From Chrysophaeum taylorii (Eukaryota > Sar > Pelagophyceae > Pelagomonadales > Pelagomonadaceae): a DNA stretch of 64,000 nucleotides. The position numbers and the translations under genes are program-made. This document shows positions 10,117-20,243 of this stretch, piece by piece (the stretch's first letter is position 1; each line of letters opens with the position of its first letter). The notes under the pieces were generated by a model. That model saw only the letters and a program-made list of their open reading frames with translations. It ran no database searches and was not told the DNA's origin. Location: contig JAQMWT010000047.1 of assembly GCA_029834535.1 (NCBI GenBank), positions 207,499-271,498 on the forward strand, given 5' to 3'.

Positions 10117-11296
10117 ACACTACTGGTAATAAAACCCAACTCACTACGTCCTTTTGAATGAGTCGTCGTGATTCACCTTCGTCTTAGTGGGAGAGGTCGA
10201 GACCACCGCAGGTTTCTGGGACATTGCAGAGCATGCCTGCCTTGGCAACAACACAAACGGTATCTCGGATTTCGATTATTCCCCTGCTTGGCGGTCACCC
10301 GTGTGGACTTCTTCCATACCGCAGCTTGTAAAAAATGCCGGATCAGACGGGGCGTCGCCTCATTCACAGCACGACGATCGGAAAACTGGCACAGCATCTG
10401 CTTACACTGACTCTTCGAAGAGTGCGACTCCCTGAGTGCCGCCCTTTGCGTTGTTGCGACGTGCAGTAAGTACATCGCCATGCTTCTTTATGAAAATGCA
10501 TGCTTGTTCCCTGCCTTCACGTCGTCGCCATCCGATTGTCAAGGCCGCCATGTATAGAACGAAAAGAACCGGACCTTAGTACATCATCCTCCTCCAGCGC
10601 CCTGGCCTGGAGAATGTCGATACCAATATTTCTCGCCGACAACTCCGCTAGGCAAGCCTTGCATGCTCTGGAGCCGACTGACTCCCTCGGAAAAAGATAC
10701 TCTTCTAAAGGTGCGCCTCCAAACATAACATACCCGCGGGTCCCCACAATTCACGCACGGCCGGGGTCTCAACAAGGCACTCCGCAAGTTTCACATATAC
10801 CAATGCAGATCTGGTACTCCCTCGCTCAAAACCGTGACAACTCGCGACAGACAGACAATCACCTCGCCATCAACCCACCTTTCTACACCCATCGTCTGAA
10901 CGCCCGTTAACTCTGATCCAACGCGGCGCTGGGATTATTAGCCTACGCCTCATGTACATTGGGCTGTGGTGGCCTCTGTGACCGACTTCCTTCGTGTCGC
11001 GCGGAAAATCGTATGGTATTAATGGTTTTGAGAGTCGACTGCTAGGAGGAGGAGGAGGAGGAGGAGGAGGAGGATAAATGGCTTATTATCTGGAGAAGCC
11101 GTCCTTAATGTCACCGCATTACCTCTTGTAAGTAAATTAAGGTATTGTCAGCGTACCTCAAGAAGGGCGCGATGCTAGGAGCGCGCTATGGTGGCATCCA
11201 CGTACTGCAGAATGCCTCGCGCGCCCACAAGGATACCACGCCTATATGTGAGGGCAGAAACAACAACTAAAGAACTTTTTAGTAGAAATTTTTTTT
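10117..11296. other. Gene-poor region with unidentified short open segments and a (GAG)n tract
   Basis: Contains protein-like open stretches that I cannot assign: on + at 10187-10435 (no ATG, preceded by a plausible 3' splice site 'cttcgtcttag'), and on - at 10517-10747 with a 'ACKACLAELSARNIGIDIL' segment. Both are short, so they may be exons of an unrecognised gene or gene fragments. A (GAG)n repeat lies at about 11047-11073. No RNA gene was recognised. Confidence 0.35.
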
Positions 11297-11460
11297 TGGT
11301 TCAGACGTAGCTCCGCGTCTGATCGAGGCAGGCCAGGACGGCGAGGCCTTTTCGGTCTGGTGGCGATCAGCTGCGAGGAGATGATGCGCGAGTTGACGAG
11401 CTCGACCTTCGCGCCGACGACGCCCACGGGGATCTGCGACGTGGTGTCTGGGGGGCCAGA
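11297..11460 (-). pseudogene. Fragment duplicate of the last WDR92 exon
   Basis: About 160 bp closely resembling 12460-12625, the fifth exon of the WDR92 gene. Shared blocks include 'tgatcgaggcaggccagga', 'gctgcgaggagatgatgcgc' and 'gacgacgcccacgggg'. Relative to the gene it lacks about 18 bases and carries substitutions, and the frame does not continue. It stops about where the exon's 3' splice site would be. It is a dead copy about 1 kb from its parent, in the same orientation. Confidence 0.75.
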
Positions 11461-11479
11461 TCAGTACGGCCGAGAGAAC

Positions 11480-12109
11480 CCACAATGATAGTTAGTACCA
11501 ACAACAACGTCAACCCGTGTTGCGTTTCATCACACCACAGAAACGTGCAATCTCGGAGTCGAGTGCGTGTTCTCTACCACAAGAACCGTCGTTAGGACCT
11601 AGGCGACCACGTCAACCTCCGGGCGCCTCCGTTGAATCGGTTCGTACATCGCGTCTTTAGCCATCGCGAAAATCTGCGGACGCGGCGCGGAGTTGGTCGC
11701 CTCGCCCAAAGCCAGAAGCGACCACGTGTCGTGCGTCGGAAAGTCGCGCACGAGCCGCACGCCATATTCGGCGTACACCGTCTCGAGCACTCGCCGGGGG
11801 GGTCCTTGATTCGGCCTCGAAGCAGGATTCCCTTCGGGGACCACTCGACAGCGCGGCACGCACGTCTTCGTGCTGCGTAGCGATGGCGCCGATCCCCTGA
11901 CAGCTTCCTGGCGCGACATCGTTGGCTGCAAGAAGATGCCCGGAAGGAAATAAGCGCACCGCCATCTGGAACGGAATCTCGTCAGTCCCGGCAACGACCG
12001 TCGCGTTGCTCTTGTCGACGATCGCCACGCGCCCCGGCGGCCTCGGTTGCCTTGGTTTTGATAGCGTCCTGCGATCCCTGGTGATCGCGAGATCGATCGT
12101 CCCGCGCAC
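11480..12109 (-). pseudogene. Truncated, frameshifted copy of the EGY-like gene
   Basis: Translation in two frames gives segments matching the EGY-like protein at 6407-7996: 'RQPRPPGRVAIVDKSNATV' near 12010-12060 (parent 'RQPRPPKRVAIVDMSNATV'), 'VYAEYGVRLVRDFP' near 11745-11790, and 'YEPIQRRRPEVD' near 11610-11645. At least one frameshift separates them. Everything after parent residue ~225, the entire membrane domain, is missing. The 3' flank of the parent (6238-6320) nevertheless reappears at 11495-11585, so the copy arose from genomic DNA followed by an internal deletion. Confidence 0.8.
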
Positions 12110-12453
12110 CTTCTTCGCTGTAGAAGAGACGCCTGCCTACTTGGGGTAGGCAGCGTGCAAGAAATATTAGGTGAACAAGCTTACGTGGTATGACGTGGCA
12201 AATCTAGGTTTTGATATAGGTGTTTCATTTTAAAAGCAGCGGCTTATATTAAAGTTATTATTAAAACGTTTTATGATCCGATGTTTAGACTTTTGCCACG
12301 CGATGTGCGCAGTGTTGTTTGTGGGCACCTACTTCGCGCTGTGTGTACTACAGAATGATGTCTCGAACCGCGCCCGAAAGAAAAAGAAGAAGAAAAATGA
12401 CACCGCGGGCTACAGTACTTGGACGACGGGGGTATGCAGGTAAGCTTATGATG
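12110..12453. other. AT-rich spacer
   Basis: Between the EGY-like pseudogene and the 3' end of WDR92. It is visibly AT-richer than the surroundings (12170-12280), with a run rich in 'ttattaaaa'. It probably includes the WDR92 3' UTR; otherwise nothing is recognised. Confidence 0.4.
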
Positions 12454-13692
12454 TTAAAACTTGTCGAGCTTGGTGCAGATGTAGACGCGGAGGGTCTGAT
12501 CGAGACAGGCCAAGACGGCGAGGCCTTCTCGGTCGGGGCTCCAGTCGAAGGTGACGATCGGCTGCGAGGAGATGATGCGCGAGTTAAGGAGCTCGACCTC
12601 GCCGACGACGCCCACGGGAATCTGCGGGGCGGTAGGAGGATCGCAACAAGGGGAGGACGCACATCGTTCATGGCCTTGGTGAAGCGCTTCTTGGGGTAGT
12701 GGTATGTGTAGAGGTTGAATCCGCCGTTGCCGCCGCCGGTCATCCAGACGTCGCGGTTCCTACGAGAAACGTCCCATCGAAAAAAAAGTGGACGTACTGC
12801 GGTAGGTGCTTGGCGAGCCAGACGGTGGCCTTGTGGGCCTTGACCGCGACGTGGGCGAAGCCCTCGTCGGGATGGTGCGTGCGCATATCGAAAACGCGAA
12901 ACTTGCTCTCGAGCGTGGTGACGACGAGCCTAGTAGGATTTGTCACACGACAAAGGGTGTTCGTACTTGTTCATTTCGATGTCGGGGCGGTCGAACTCGA
13001 CACAGGTGACGCCGTTGTTCGCGTTGGTTTCCCACCGCATCGAGTTGGTCCGGAGGTCGAAGAGCTTGACGTCGCCGTTGTCGTAGCCGGCGACGACCGC
13101 GCGCTCGTTGTCGACCGAGTTGCCAAAGGCGACCGACCAGCAGTCGCGGACGGGCTGTCCCTCGACGGGTTCGAGGGAGACGACGGGGTCCTGGACTCGG
13201 GGGTCCCAGACGCGGACTTTGCCGTCGCGCGAGCCGGTCGCGATTTCCGGCGCGCCACCCCCGATTCCGAGCCCTCCGATGCCGTCGATGGCGTTGATGA
13301 TGAGTCCGTGGGCCTTGGGGGCGGCGAAGGTCGGCGCGTCGAGACGCTCGAGATCCCAGACGGCGAGTCCTCCGCCGTAGTCCCCCGTCGCCACGGACCT
13401 CTGTTCGAACGACGACGCCCCAAAGGTGCTGCATTTGATGCCCTGCGGCCGCTGGCGCTCGTCGACTACATTCATCTTCCCGCTTCTGAGCTCGTAAATC
13501 TGCATCATGCCCTTGGCCTTGGGGTTGATCCCCGCGCATCTGTGTGTAGCTAACTATGCATACCGGTACTACGACTCACACGAATCTCGCCGAGCACGGC
13601 ACCCACCGCGTCTCGCAGGGGGTGTAGCTCAGCTGCTCGTGCTGGTGCTCGATGATCATCGGCGCGTTCTGCGACTCGATCGTCGCCGCCAT
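12454..13692 (-). CDS. WDR92: WDR92/DNAAF10 (monad), WD40 protein of dynein-arm assembly
   Basis: Five exons: 13692-13580, 13539-12967, 12929-12798, 12759-12663, 12621-12454, giving 360 residues. The introns are 40, 37, 38 and 41 bp, all GT-AG, and removing them restores collinearity with animal WDR92. Landmarks: 'RWVPCSARF' (exon 1), '[18 protein letters not shown]', '[14 protein letters not shown]', '[10 protein letters not shown]', '[14 protein letters not shown]' (exon 2), '[18 protein letters not shown]' (exon 3), '[18 protein letters not shown]' (exon 4) and '[17 protein letters not shown]' (exon 5). WDR92 works with R2TP/prefoldin-like chaperones to pre-assemble axonemal dyneins, so the organism probably makes a motile flagellum. 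Its start codon lies 60 bp from the divergent PhyH-like gene. Confidence 0.93.
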
Positions 13693-13752
13693 GGCGAGCG
13701 ACAACGCCTCCTTTCTTCGGGGGGAAGGGTTTAAGAAATAAGGGTTATTATA
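13693..13752. promoter_or_regulatory. 60-bp shared promoter of WDR92 and the PhyH-like gene
   Basis: The start codons of two confidently coding, oppositely oriented genes are separated by only these 60 bp. The side nearest the + gene is AT-rich (about 13730-13752). Both 5' UTRs and the core promoters must lie here or overlap the coding regions. No known motif was identified. Confidence 0.55.
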
Positions 13753-14727
13753 ATGGTGAGTCAAGGCGAGATAGACGCCTTCGTGGAGTTGGGGTACTGC
13801 GCCGTGCGCGAGGCCTTCTCGCCGGAGGTCGCTAGAAGGTGCCGGCGTGCCGTGTGGAAACATATTGAGCAGCAGGGCATCACGGAGGAGGACCCGTCGA
13901 CCTGGAGTCGCGCGCCCAAGGGCCGCCTTGGGTTGGCCGAAATCTTCCGCGACTCGGACCTCGGCGCCCCGTGGAGCGAGTGCTGGTCCCCGCGACTCCG
14001 CGAAGCCATCGATCAGGTCTGCGGCGCGGGCAAATGGGAACCCAACGGCTGCGGGTGGTGGGTGGTCACGTTTCCGGAAGACAACGCCGAACCCTGGGGC
14101 GTCCGGGGGAACTGGCACGTCGACGGCCACGGCTATCGCCACCTCGCCCAATCCCGGGAAGTCGGTCTGGTGTTGCTGATGCTCTTCTCGGACGTGGGTC
14201 CCAACGGCGGCGGAACGGCCCTCGCGCCAAATTCGCACCGCGTCGTCGCCGAGAAACTCCTTCGCGCCGGTGCCGATGGCCTCGCCGGCCCCGCGCTCTC
14301 GGCGGCGACGCGCGCCGCGGTCGACCTCGACAATCCCGTCGAGGCGCGCGGCCGAGCTGGCGACGTTTTTTTGCTTCATCCCTTTTTGTTGCACGCGCGG
14401 TCGAAAAATCTCAGCGGCCACGTCGTCCGCTTTCTGTGCCACCCCGTCCTCGCGCTCCGCGAGCCCCTCCGCCTCTTCCCGAGGCCCGCGGATCCGACCC
14501 CTGTCGAGCGAGTCGCCCTCGACGTCCTGGATCACCTCCCCCCGCCCCATGTCCTCCCCTCCCCCCCCCCGCCCGGGGGGGACTCCCCACGCCTCCCGCC
14601 GCGCGACAACACCATTGCCGCTGTCATGGGCTTCGACGCCTTCGCGCGCCAAAGAAGCGGAAACCTTCGCGCGCGAAAGAAGCGGAAATCACGACGACCA
14701 AGCCGACCCAGCTCCGAAAAGAGATAG
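13753..14727 (+). CDS. Phytanoyl-CoA dioxygenase (PhyH)-like 2OG-Fe(II) oxygenase
   Basis: 324 residues, single exon. The iron-binding facial triad is visible: H122-x-D124 in 'NWHVDGHG' and H214 in 'FLLHARSKN', with R225 ('HVVRF') positioned to bind 2-oxoglutarate. The spacing and the 'GLVLLMLFSDVGPNGGGTAL' segment suit PhyH rather than prolyl hydroxylase families. The C-terminal 70 residues are Pro/Arg/Lys-rich and low in complexity. No targeting sequence is obvious at the N-terminus (Met-Val-Ser-Gln-Gly). The substrate cannot be deduced; PhyH relatives act on fatty acyl-CoAs, secondary metabolites and halogenation substrates. Confidence 0.82.
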   Translation: MVSQGEIDAFVELGYCAVREAFSPEVARRCRRAVWKHIEQQGITEEDPSTWSRAPKGRLGLAEIFRDSDLGAPWSECWSPRLREAIDQVCGAGKWEPNGCGWWVVTFPEDNAEPWGVRGNWHVDGHGYRHLAQSREVGLVLLMLFSDVGPNGGGTALAPNSHRVVAEKLLRAGADGLAGPALSAATRAAVDLDNPVEARGRAGDVFLLHPFLLHARSKNLSGHVVRFLCHPVLALREPLRLFPRPADPTPVERVALDVLDHLPPPHVLPSPPPPGGDSPRLPPRDNTIAAVMGFDAFARQRSGNLRARKKRKSRRPSRPSSEKR

Positions 14728-14802
14728 GCGGGTAGTATATATAGGAGTCTTGTTGAATTTTTGATTGAAGGTGGTGGTGGTGGTGGTGGTGGCGGCGGAA
14801 AG

Positions 14803-17616
14803 ATGTCTCCTTCATCTTCTTCTTCGTCCGACGAGGGGCAGCACCAGATGAAGATGCTGGCGCTCGTGGTCGCCGGCGTGGTCATGATCGCGATCGATCG
14901 GCACTCGTTCGCGGGGAGGCAGCGAGTGCAAGTAGCAGCAGACTCCTCCTCGGCTCCGTGCGGGTGCGACCTTGGTGGAGGTGGTGGTGGAGAGTGGCGG
15001 CTGTCGGGTGGGGGCGTCGTCTCGGGACTCCCCGCGCGCGTGCCGGGGTACGCCCACGATGCGCTTCTCGAAGCGGGGGTGATCGATGACCCGTCCTATC
15101 GCACGAACGAGGTCGAGCAGGCGTGGGTCGCGCGCGCGAACTGGTCGTTCCGGACCGAGATCCACGTCGCCGCGGCCTGCCTCGCAACGAAGAAGTTGCG
15201 ATTGGTGTTCGACGGGATAGACACGGTGGCCACGGTCGCCGTGAACGGTGCTGTCGCGGCGAAGAGCGAGACGGCGTTCGTTCCGGTCGTAATCGACGAC
15301 GCGCGATCGTTTCTCGAACCTGGGCCCAACCTGATCGAAGTGTCGATCGAGAGCGCCCTCGGTTTCGCGCGGCAGAAGCGGGCTGCCTACGAGGCGCGCA
15401 CGCGCACCACAGTCCCGCACGCGAGCTTCTACAACGCGTGGGACGACGCGGGCGGCGGACGCTGGGGCGGCCGATCCGCCTCGGCGCGGAACTTTATCAG
15501 GAAACAACAGAGCGATTTCGGCTGGGACTGGGGACCTGCTTTCGTTCCCGCGGGAATAACGGGCGGCGTGAGGCTCGAAGAAAGCGCGTGCCAGCTGGAC
15601 GCCCTCGTCGTGCACCAGACGCACCGCGGAGCCGCGGGCGTTTTGCTGGAGGTCGCGGTCGACGTCGTCTTCGCCGACGCCGACGCGTGCCACCTCGCTG
15701 TAGAGATCGATTCCCCCGACGGCGACCTCGCCGCGCGCAAGGATGTTGACATCATCTTGGACGCCGCCGCAGGTCGTCGTCCGATCACCGTCGGCAAGAT
15801 CGTCGACCCGTCGCTCTGGTGGCCGCGCGGCTACGGGCGCCAGCCGCTCTACGCTCTGTCGGCGGAACTTTCGCGGAACGGCGTGACGACGAGTCGCGTC
15901 GCCAAGACCCTCGCCCTCCGGCACGTCGAACTCAAGCAAGAGCCGGTGAGTAATGGCACGTCCTTCGAGTTCCGCGTCAACGGCGTCGACGTCTTCGCCA
16001 AGGGCGCCGCCGTCGTCGCTTCCTCCTCCCGGGACTGGGACTGGCTGCTCGGGAGCGCCGCCCGAGCCAACATGAACTTGGTGCGCGTCTGGGGCTACCA
16101 AGCCGACGCATTTTTCGAGGCCGCCGACCGCCTCGGACTCCTCGCGTGGGTCGATTTCGCGTTCGCCGAGGCGGCGTATCCTTCCGACGACCTCGAAAGC
16201 TCCGTCTGGCGCGAGGTGAGCTACCAAACCAAGCGGCTCCAGTCCCGCGCGGCCATTTTCTGCGGAAATATCCAAGGCGAAGAGATGCTCGCGCGGTACG
16301 CGGGCAGCGATCGCGATCGCCTTCTCGTCGAGTACGATCGCCTCTTCGTCCAGACCGTTCGAAGGGCGCTCAGGGACGTCGACCCGCGAATTCCGTTCGT
16401 CGACTCGTCGCCTTCCAACGGCGCCCTCGTGGACGACAGGTACTCGTACGTCAAGCGATGGGGAAACCCCAATTCCCCTCACCACGGCGACGTTTTTGTC
16501 CGCGACGACGTCGATTGCCTCGGACGACGCGGCGGCGGACCTCCGAGGTTCGTGTCCGAATTCGGCGTCCAGTCCTTTCCCTCGTTCGAAAGCTACCTCC
16601 CGGTGACGGCCCCCTCCGACCGACGAATCGATTCCGACTTCCTCGCCTTTCGCCAACGTACGGAAAACGGCAACGAACGCGTCGACGCCGCTCTAAAACG
16701 ACGCGTCTTGTCGTCGGAAAGCATAGCCGCCATATCCTTCGCGGATTATTTGTGGGCGATGCAGCTCCGACAGGGCCTCTGCTACGAGACGGCGATCCAG
16801 GCGTGGCGCGCCGCGAAGAACCCGAAAGCACGCGCCGCCGGAATCATTACCCGCCAACTCGACGACGTCTGGCCGGGGCCCTCTTGGTCGACGCTCGAGT
16901 TCTCCGGCAAATGGAAGCTCTCGCACTCCATCCTTCGCCGGAACTTTGCCGACGCGCTATTCTTTGTCAGAGACGGTCGCGTCTGGTGCGCCAACGACGG
17001 CCTGGACCCGATCGACGTCTTCGGCATCACCGCCGAGCTCTGGAGTTGGCGGAATTCCACGAGTAGGATCGCCTCCGCGACTCTCGACCGTACCGTGCGA
17101 ATCAAAGGCCAGACCCTTGTCTGCATTTCCGGACTCGGCTTTGACGACCGAGATCGTCTCTTGTTGTCCCCGGACTGCGATCGACGTCTTCCTGCCGAAG
17201 CGCCTTCCTTCCTCCCCCTCGAGTCCGTCTTCGTGCGCGTCGCCGCCGACGACGACGACGACCAAAATCGCACCGGCGACGACGCCTTTGTTTTCTTCAC
17301 CCAACTCAAGGACGCCTCCCTCGTCCCGTCGCCTGACCTCGCAATTTCCGTCGCCGAAATTGTGGAGGGGAAGCGCGCCACCATAGTCTGCCGCTCCGAC
17401 GCCGTCATCGCATACCTTACCCTCGACCTCCCCGGCGTCGTCGGCTTCTTTTCCGACAACGCCTTTGTCCTCCTGCCATCCCGCCCGCGCACCCTCACCT
17501 TCACCGCCAAAACCCTCTTGCCATTCAACTCGACGGACCAACTCCGGGCCGCGATTCAATTTCGCAGCCTCAACCACCTCCGACCGACGACGACCACCGC
17601 CGGACACAACAGATGA
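14803..17616 (+). CDS. GH2 beta-mannosidase-like protein with N-terminal membrane anchor
   Basis: 937 residues. The start is the first ATG after a poly-Gly-coding GGT tract. Residues ~17-33 ('MKMLALVVAGVVMIAI') form a signal anchor. The body follows GH2 beta-mannosidases: 'GLPARVPGYAHDALL', 'FIRKQQSDFGWDWGPAFVP', 'NMNLVRVWGYQADAFFEAAD', 'LAWVDFAFAEAAYP', 'PRFVSEFGVQSFPSF' and 'DDVWPGPSWSTLEF'. E586 in Val-Ser-Glu-Phe is the expected nucleophile. The acid/base motif, normally Gly-Asn-Asn-Glu, reads Gly-Asn-Ile-Gln (488-491), putting Gln where the catalytic Glu should be. Family role: hydrolysis of terminal beta-mannosides in N-glycans or mannans. Activity here is doubtful. Confidence 0.86.
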   Translation: MSPSSSSSSDEGQHQMKMLALVVAGVVMIAIDRHSFAGRQRVQVAADSSSAPCGCDLGGGGGGEWRLSGGGVVSGLPARVPGYAHDALLEAGVIDDPSYRTNEVEQAWVARANWSFRTEIHVAAACLATKKLRLVFDGIDTVATVAVNGAVAAKSETAFVPVVIDDARSFLEPGPNLIEVSIESALGFARQKRAAYEARTRTTVPHASFYNAWDDAGGGRWGGRSASARNFIRKQQSDFGWDWGPAFVPAGITGGVRLEESACQLDALVVHQTHRGAAGVLLEVAVDVVFADADACHLAVEIDSPDGDLAARKDVDIILDAAAGRRPITVGKIVDPSLWWPRGYGRQPLYALSAELSRNGVTTSRVAKTLALRHVELKQEPVSNGTSFEFRVNGVDVFAKGAAVVASSSRDWDWLLGSAARANMNLVRVWGYQADAFFEAADRLGLLAWVDFAFAEAAYPSDDLESSVWREVSYQTKRLQSRAAIFCGNIQGEEMLARYAGSDRDRLLVEYDRLFVQTVRRALRDVDPRIPFVDSSPSNGALVDDRYSYVKRWGNPNSPHHGDVFVRDDVDCLGRRGGGPPRFVSEFGVQSFPSFESYLPVTAPSDRRIDSDFLAFRQRTENGNERVDAALKRRVLSSESIAAISFADYLWAMQLRQGLCYETAIQAWRAAKNPKARAAGIITRQLDDVWPGPSWSTLEFSGKWKLSHSILRRNFADALFFVRDGRVWCANDGLDPIDVFGITAELWSWRNSTSRIASATLDRTVRIKGQTLVCISGLGFDDRDRLLLSPDCDRRLPAEAPSFLPLESVFVRVAADDDDDQNRTGDDAFVFFTQLKDASLVPSPDLAISVAEIVEGKRATIVCRSDAVIAYLTLDLPGVVGFFSDNAFVLLPSRPRTLTFTAKTLLPFNSTDQLRAAIQFRSLNHLRPTTTTAGHNR

Positions 17617-17640
17617 TGATGATGATGATGATGATGATGA
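17612..17640. repeat. (GAT)n microsatellite over the stop codon of the GH2 gene
   Basis: A perfect trinucleotide run begins inside the last codon of the beta-mannosidase-like gene; its TGA stop is part of the run. Length changes in multiples of three would not move the stop. Confidence 0.8.
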
Positions 17641-18201
17641 AACGGAGCCCTTATGGTGCGTGGCATCGATCGGCGCAAGGTCGAACGACCCTAAATACAA
17701 TAACTTGTTTGTACATGTGGCGCGCGCGTTGATACCCAGTGGGATGCGGCGCCCGCCCGCCGAAACACTGTTGATTGTCGTTGCGGTCCCCAACCGGCAT
17801 CTTATGGGAAGGGGGGGGGGGGGGATAGATGCCGCGGCCCAATACGCAGCAGTAAGCATGTTGTAGCAAAGGCGGCGGCGGCCCTTGCTTGAGAAAGCTA
17901 CGACGCCGCGGCTCGTGGACCGCAGCCTGGCCTCTTTGCAGAACATTATTCTTCTCATGCGCGCAAGCCCGTCGTCGTCGTCGTCGATCCTATCCTGGTG
18001 GCGGTCGACCCCCCGACACATAGTTTTAGTTTACTACGATCCGTTGACTGCGGTTCCTCACTTCGAGAGAAAAAATCTTGCGTGCAAGTTTTCGAACAAG
18101 TTCAGAAAAGTGATCGAGTTGATCGTATTGACAACAACAACAACAACAACAGCAACCACCAACCGATATTGTGTTCATCTTCGCCTCGGTGGACGACGGC
18201 A
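17641..18201. other. Intergenic region
   Basis: Spacer between two + strand genes. It contains a G-run at about 17812-17823, a (GTC)n-like stretch near 17968-17985 and an (ACA)n stretch near 18132-18150. It should hold the 5' UTR and promoter of the next gene. No other gene seen. Confidence 0.4.
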
Positions 18202-19890
18202 ATGGTGACGTCCGTCCAAGGTCAGTCGGACGACGCCGTCGCCGAGTGGCTCTGTGCCGAGCAGCTCCCTGATGTGACACGGGTTTGCGTGGTGTCCAAA
18301 GCAAAACGCGTCACGCTTTCGCCTAGAGGGAAGTCCCCAAGCCCCGAAGAGGACCATCGACACGACGTGCCGCAAGAGGTGGCCGTGACGTTGTTGTGTG
18401 GAAGGGCCGCGCTGCACAGCGAAGACGAGCACGGCGTGCACCATTACTTGTTTCCCGCGGTCCGAACGATCGGGGAATTGTTGGTTGGATTCCTAAAGGA
18501 TCCGCCCCCAACCGCGGTCTCTTATGTCGAAAACGCCGGGACCGACGACTGCTACTATCTTGCTTCTGAAGATCACGTGCCACTCGCTGCAAGCACGACG
18601 CTCGCCGACGCGACGATTCGACACGGCAGCCCGAGCCAAGCCCCCGCCATCTCGCTTCGACTCGTGTCTCGGAACGAGTCTCGAGAGTCGGGGGAGGAGA
18701 GCGCCACAAAGACGCGGCGACGGGCGCGAAGCGTTTTTTCGCAGCCAGAAAAATCCTGTGCTACTATTATTGGATTCGGCGGCCGAACCAAACGCGCGTG
18801 GTCGACGCCAAATCCTGCGATTATGAAGCCGCCACAAAATGGCGCGACATTAGTTGAAAGACCTTTTGTGATCGAGAACGTGCACGGCGTGCGACCGAAA
18901 CCGGAACCACCGGGTGTTGTTAGGGATGCTCGTCCCGGCGATGCTCACCGCTGCACGTGGTACTACGACCCGAAGTGTCCGAAACTACAACAGCACGTCG
19001 CGCGAGTGCAAGTCATACCTTCTCACGAACCCGGACCGTGCTCGGTAGACATCTTTAAGACAAACGCCGTTCCTCCCGCCGACGCTTCTCCTCCGGATTT
19101 TCGGGTGTTCCATACTCTTGAACCTGTTCCCCGCCGCCGGGAGGTGGTGGCCAACCCCCAAAGCGATCATCAGAGGTCGAACCAAGCGCTTCGAGTTGGC
19201 GCAAAGGTCTTCGTTCCAATGCATCTTCGATTCGACGCACCGTACGACGCGTCGCTTCTTAAAGATCCAGCGCAGACCGCCGTGCAAGCGGCGACTGCTG
19301 CCTTCCTGGCGTCGGTCGCCGCGGTTGGTGGCGCGAGAGCCGCCATCGATGCCGTCTCTCTACTCGCGCGCGACACGGACTGCGAGACAGCAGAAAGCGA
19401 GAATCCGGGTCAACGTCGTGTCGATGATTATTCGAGAATTTCGTGTCGCGAAACTCAAAACGCAGGAGAAGACGAGGTTGACAGTTCACTTCAACCTGCC
19501 GACCGGTCGCCGACGACGCGTACGCCAGAACCTCGAGACGACCCGGAAACGCCGTTAGATTCGCGGGGCAAGCTCTCAACCGAAATGCGTCAGATTTTTG
19601 CAGAGGCGTCGAGGCTCGTTGGCCGAAAAGCAACGTTCCACGCCCGGCCAGGTGCAACGCACGCGGTGGTGACCCGCGCGGCATCCAACTGGCGCGAGCC
19701 GCCGCTGAGATTGAAGATTCAGCCAAAGATCCGAACACCCGTTGTGAGCGCGCCGGCGTCCCTCACTTCATTACGGCTCGGCCACGCTGGGCCGTCCCGG
19801 CAGCCAACGTTTTCGGAAATGGAACGGGCAATTGCCAAGGCATGCGGCATTGATGCAAACAAGAGCAGCAGAAACAAGACGGGCCCGTAG
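18202..19890 (+). CDS. Hypothetical protein, 562 aa
   Basis: Single open frame from the ATG at 18202 to the TAG at 19888-19890. Upstream in-frame sequence is open but begins without an ATG and is low in complexity, so I prefer this start. Residues ~60-140 look like a compact folded domain ('QEVAVTLLCGRAAL', 'HHYLFPAVRTIGELLVGFL', 'DDCYYLASEDHVPLAAS'). The rest is rich in Pro, Arg and Ser, with a second possibly ordered stretch near 335-400 ('VGAKVFVPMHLRFDAPYD'). There is no signal peptide or membrane segment. I do not recognise the family. Confidence 0.6.
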   Translation: MVTSVQGQSDDAVAEWLCAEQLPDVTRVCVVSKAKRVTLSPRGKSPSPEEDHRHDVPQEVAVTLLCGRAALHSEDEHGVHHYLFPAVRTIGELLVGFLKDPPPTAVSYVENAGTDDCYYLASEDHVPLAASTTLADATIRHGSPSQAPAISLRLVSRNESRESGEESATKTRRRARSVFSQPEKSCATIIGFGGRTKRAWSTPNPAIMKPPQNGATLVERPFVIENVHGVRPKPEPPGVVRDARPGDAHRCTWYYDPKCPKLQQHVARVQVIPSHEPGPCSVDIFKTNAVPPADASPPDFRVFHTLEPVPRRREVVANPQSDHQRSNQALRVGAKVFVPMHLRFDAPYDASLLKDPAQTAVQAATAAFLASVAAVGGARAAIDAVSLLARDTDCETAESENPGQRRVDDYSRISCRETQNAGEDEVDSSLQPADRSPTTRTPEPRDDPETPLDSRGKLSTEMRQIFAEASRLVGRKATFHARPGATHAVVTRAASNWREPPLRLKIQPKIRTPVVSAPASLTSLRLGHAGPSRQPTFSEMERAIAKACGIDANKSSRNKTGP

Positions 19891-20243
19891 ACGGACGAGA
19901 TCGGCATGAGGTCGCGCATCTTCAAGCCGGCGCGATGCGCCGCGTACTTATTCGTATGTTCAAGCCATTTGCCCGGCTGGACCGGTACCCGAGCTCTTAT
20001 TTTATTAGAGACAGGCACTCCATCCACCCCGTGGTGTCGGACACCTGCATCATATGGGCTGGTGCTTAAATAGTTCACGCCGGATACAACAATAGATACA
20101 TATACCAACAGCGTTTTTTCGCAAGTCCCTACTCAACGAAAGTTTACCCGCTTGCAGATAATCATATGATTATGCCCGCACTCAGTCGACACGTCGCGCG
20201 ACACCGTCTTGAATCCTATTAGGCAAAAGCCGACGCGCGAAAT

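Noticed and set aside
14812-16656. 614-codon minus-strand open frame opposite the beta-mannosidase-like gene
   Set aside because: An antisense shadow caused by high GC at third positions. The plus strand has clear GH2 motifs throughout.
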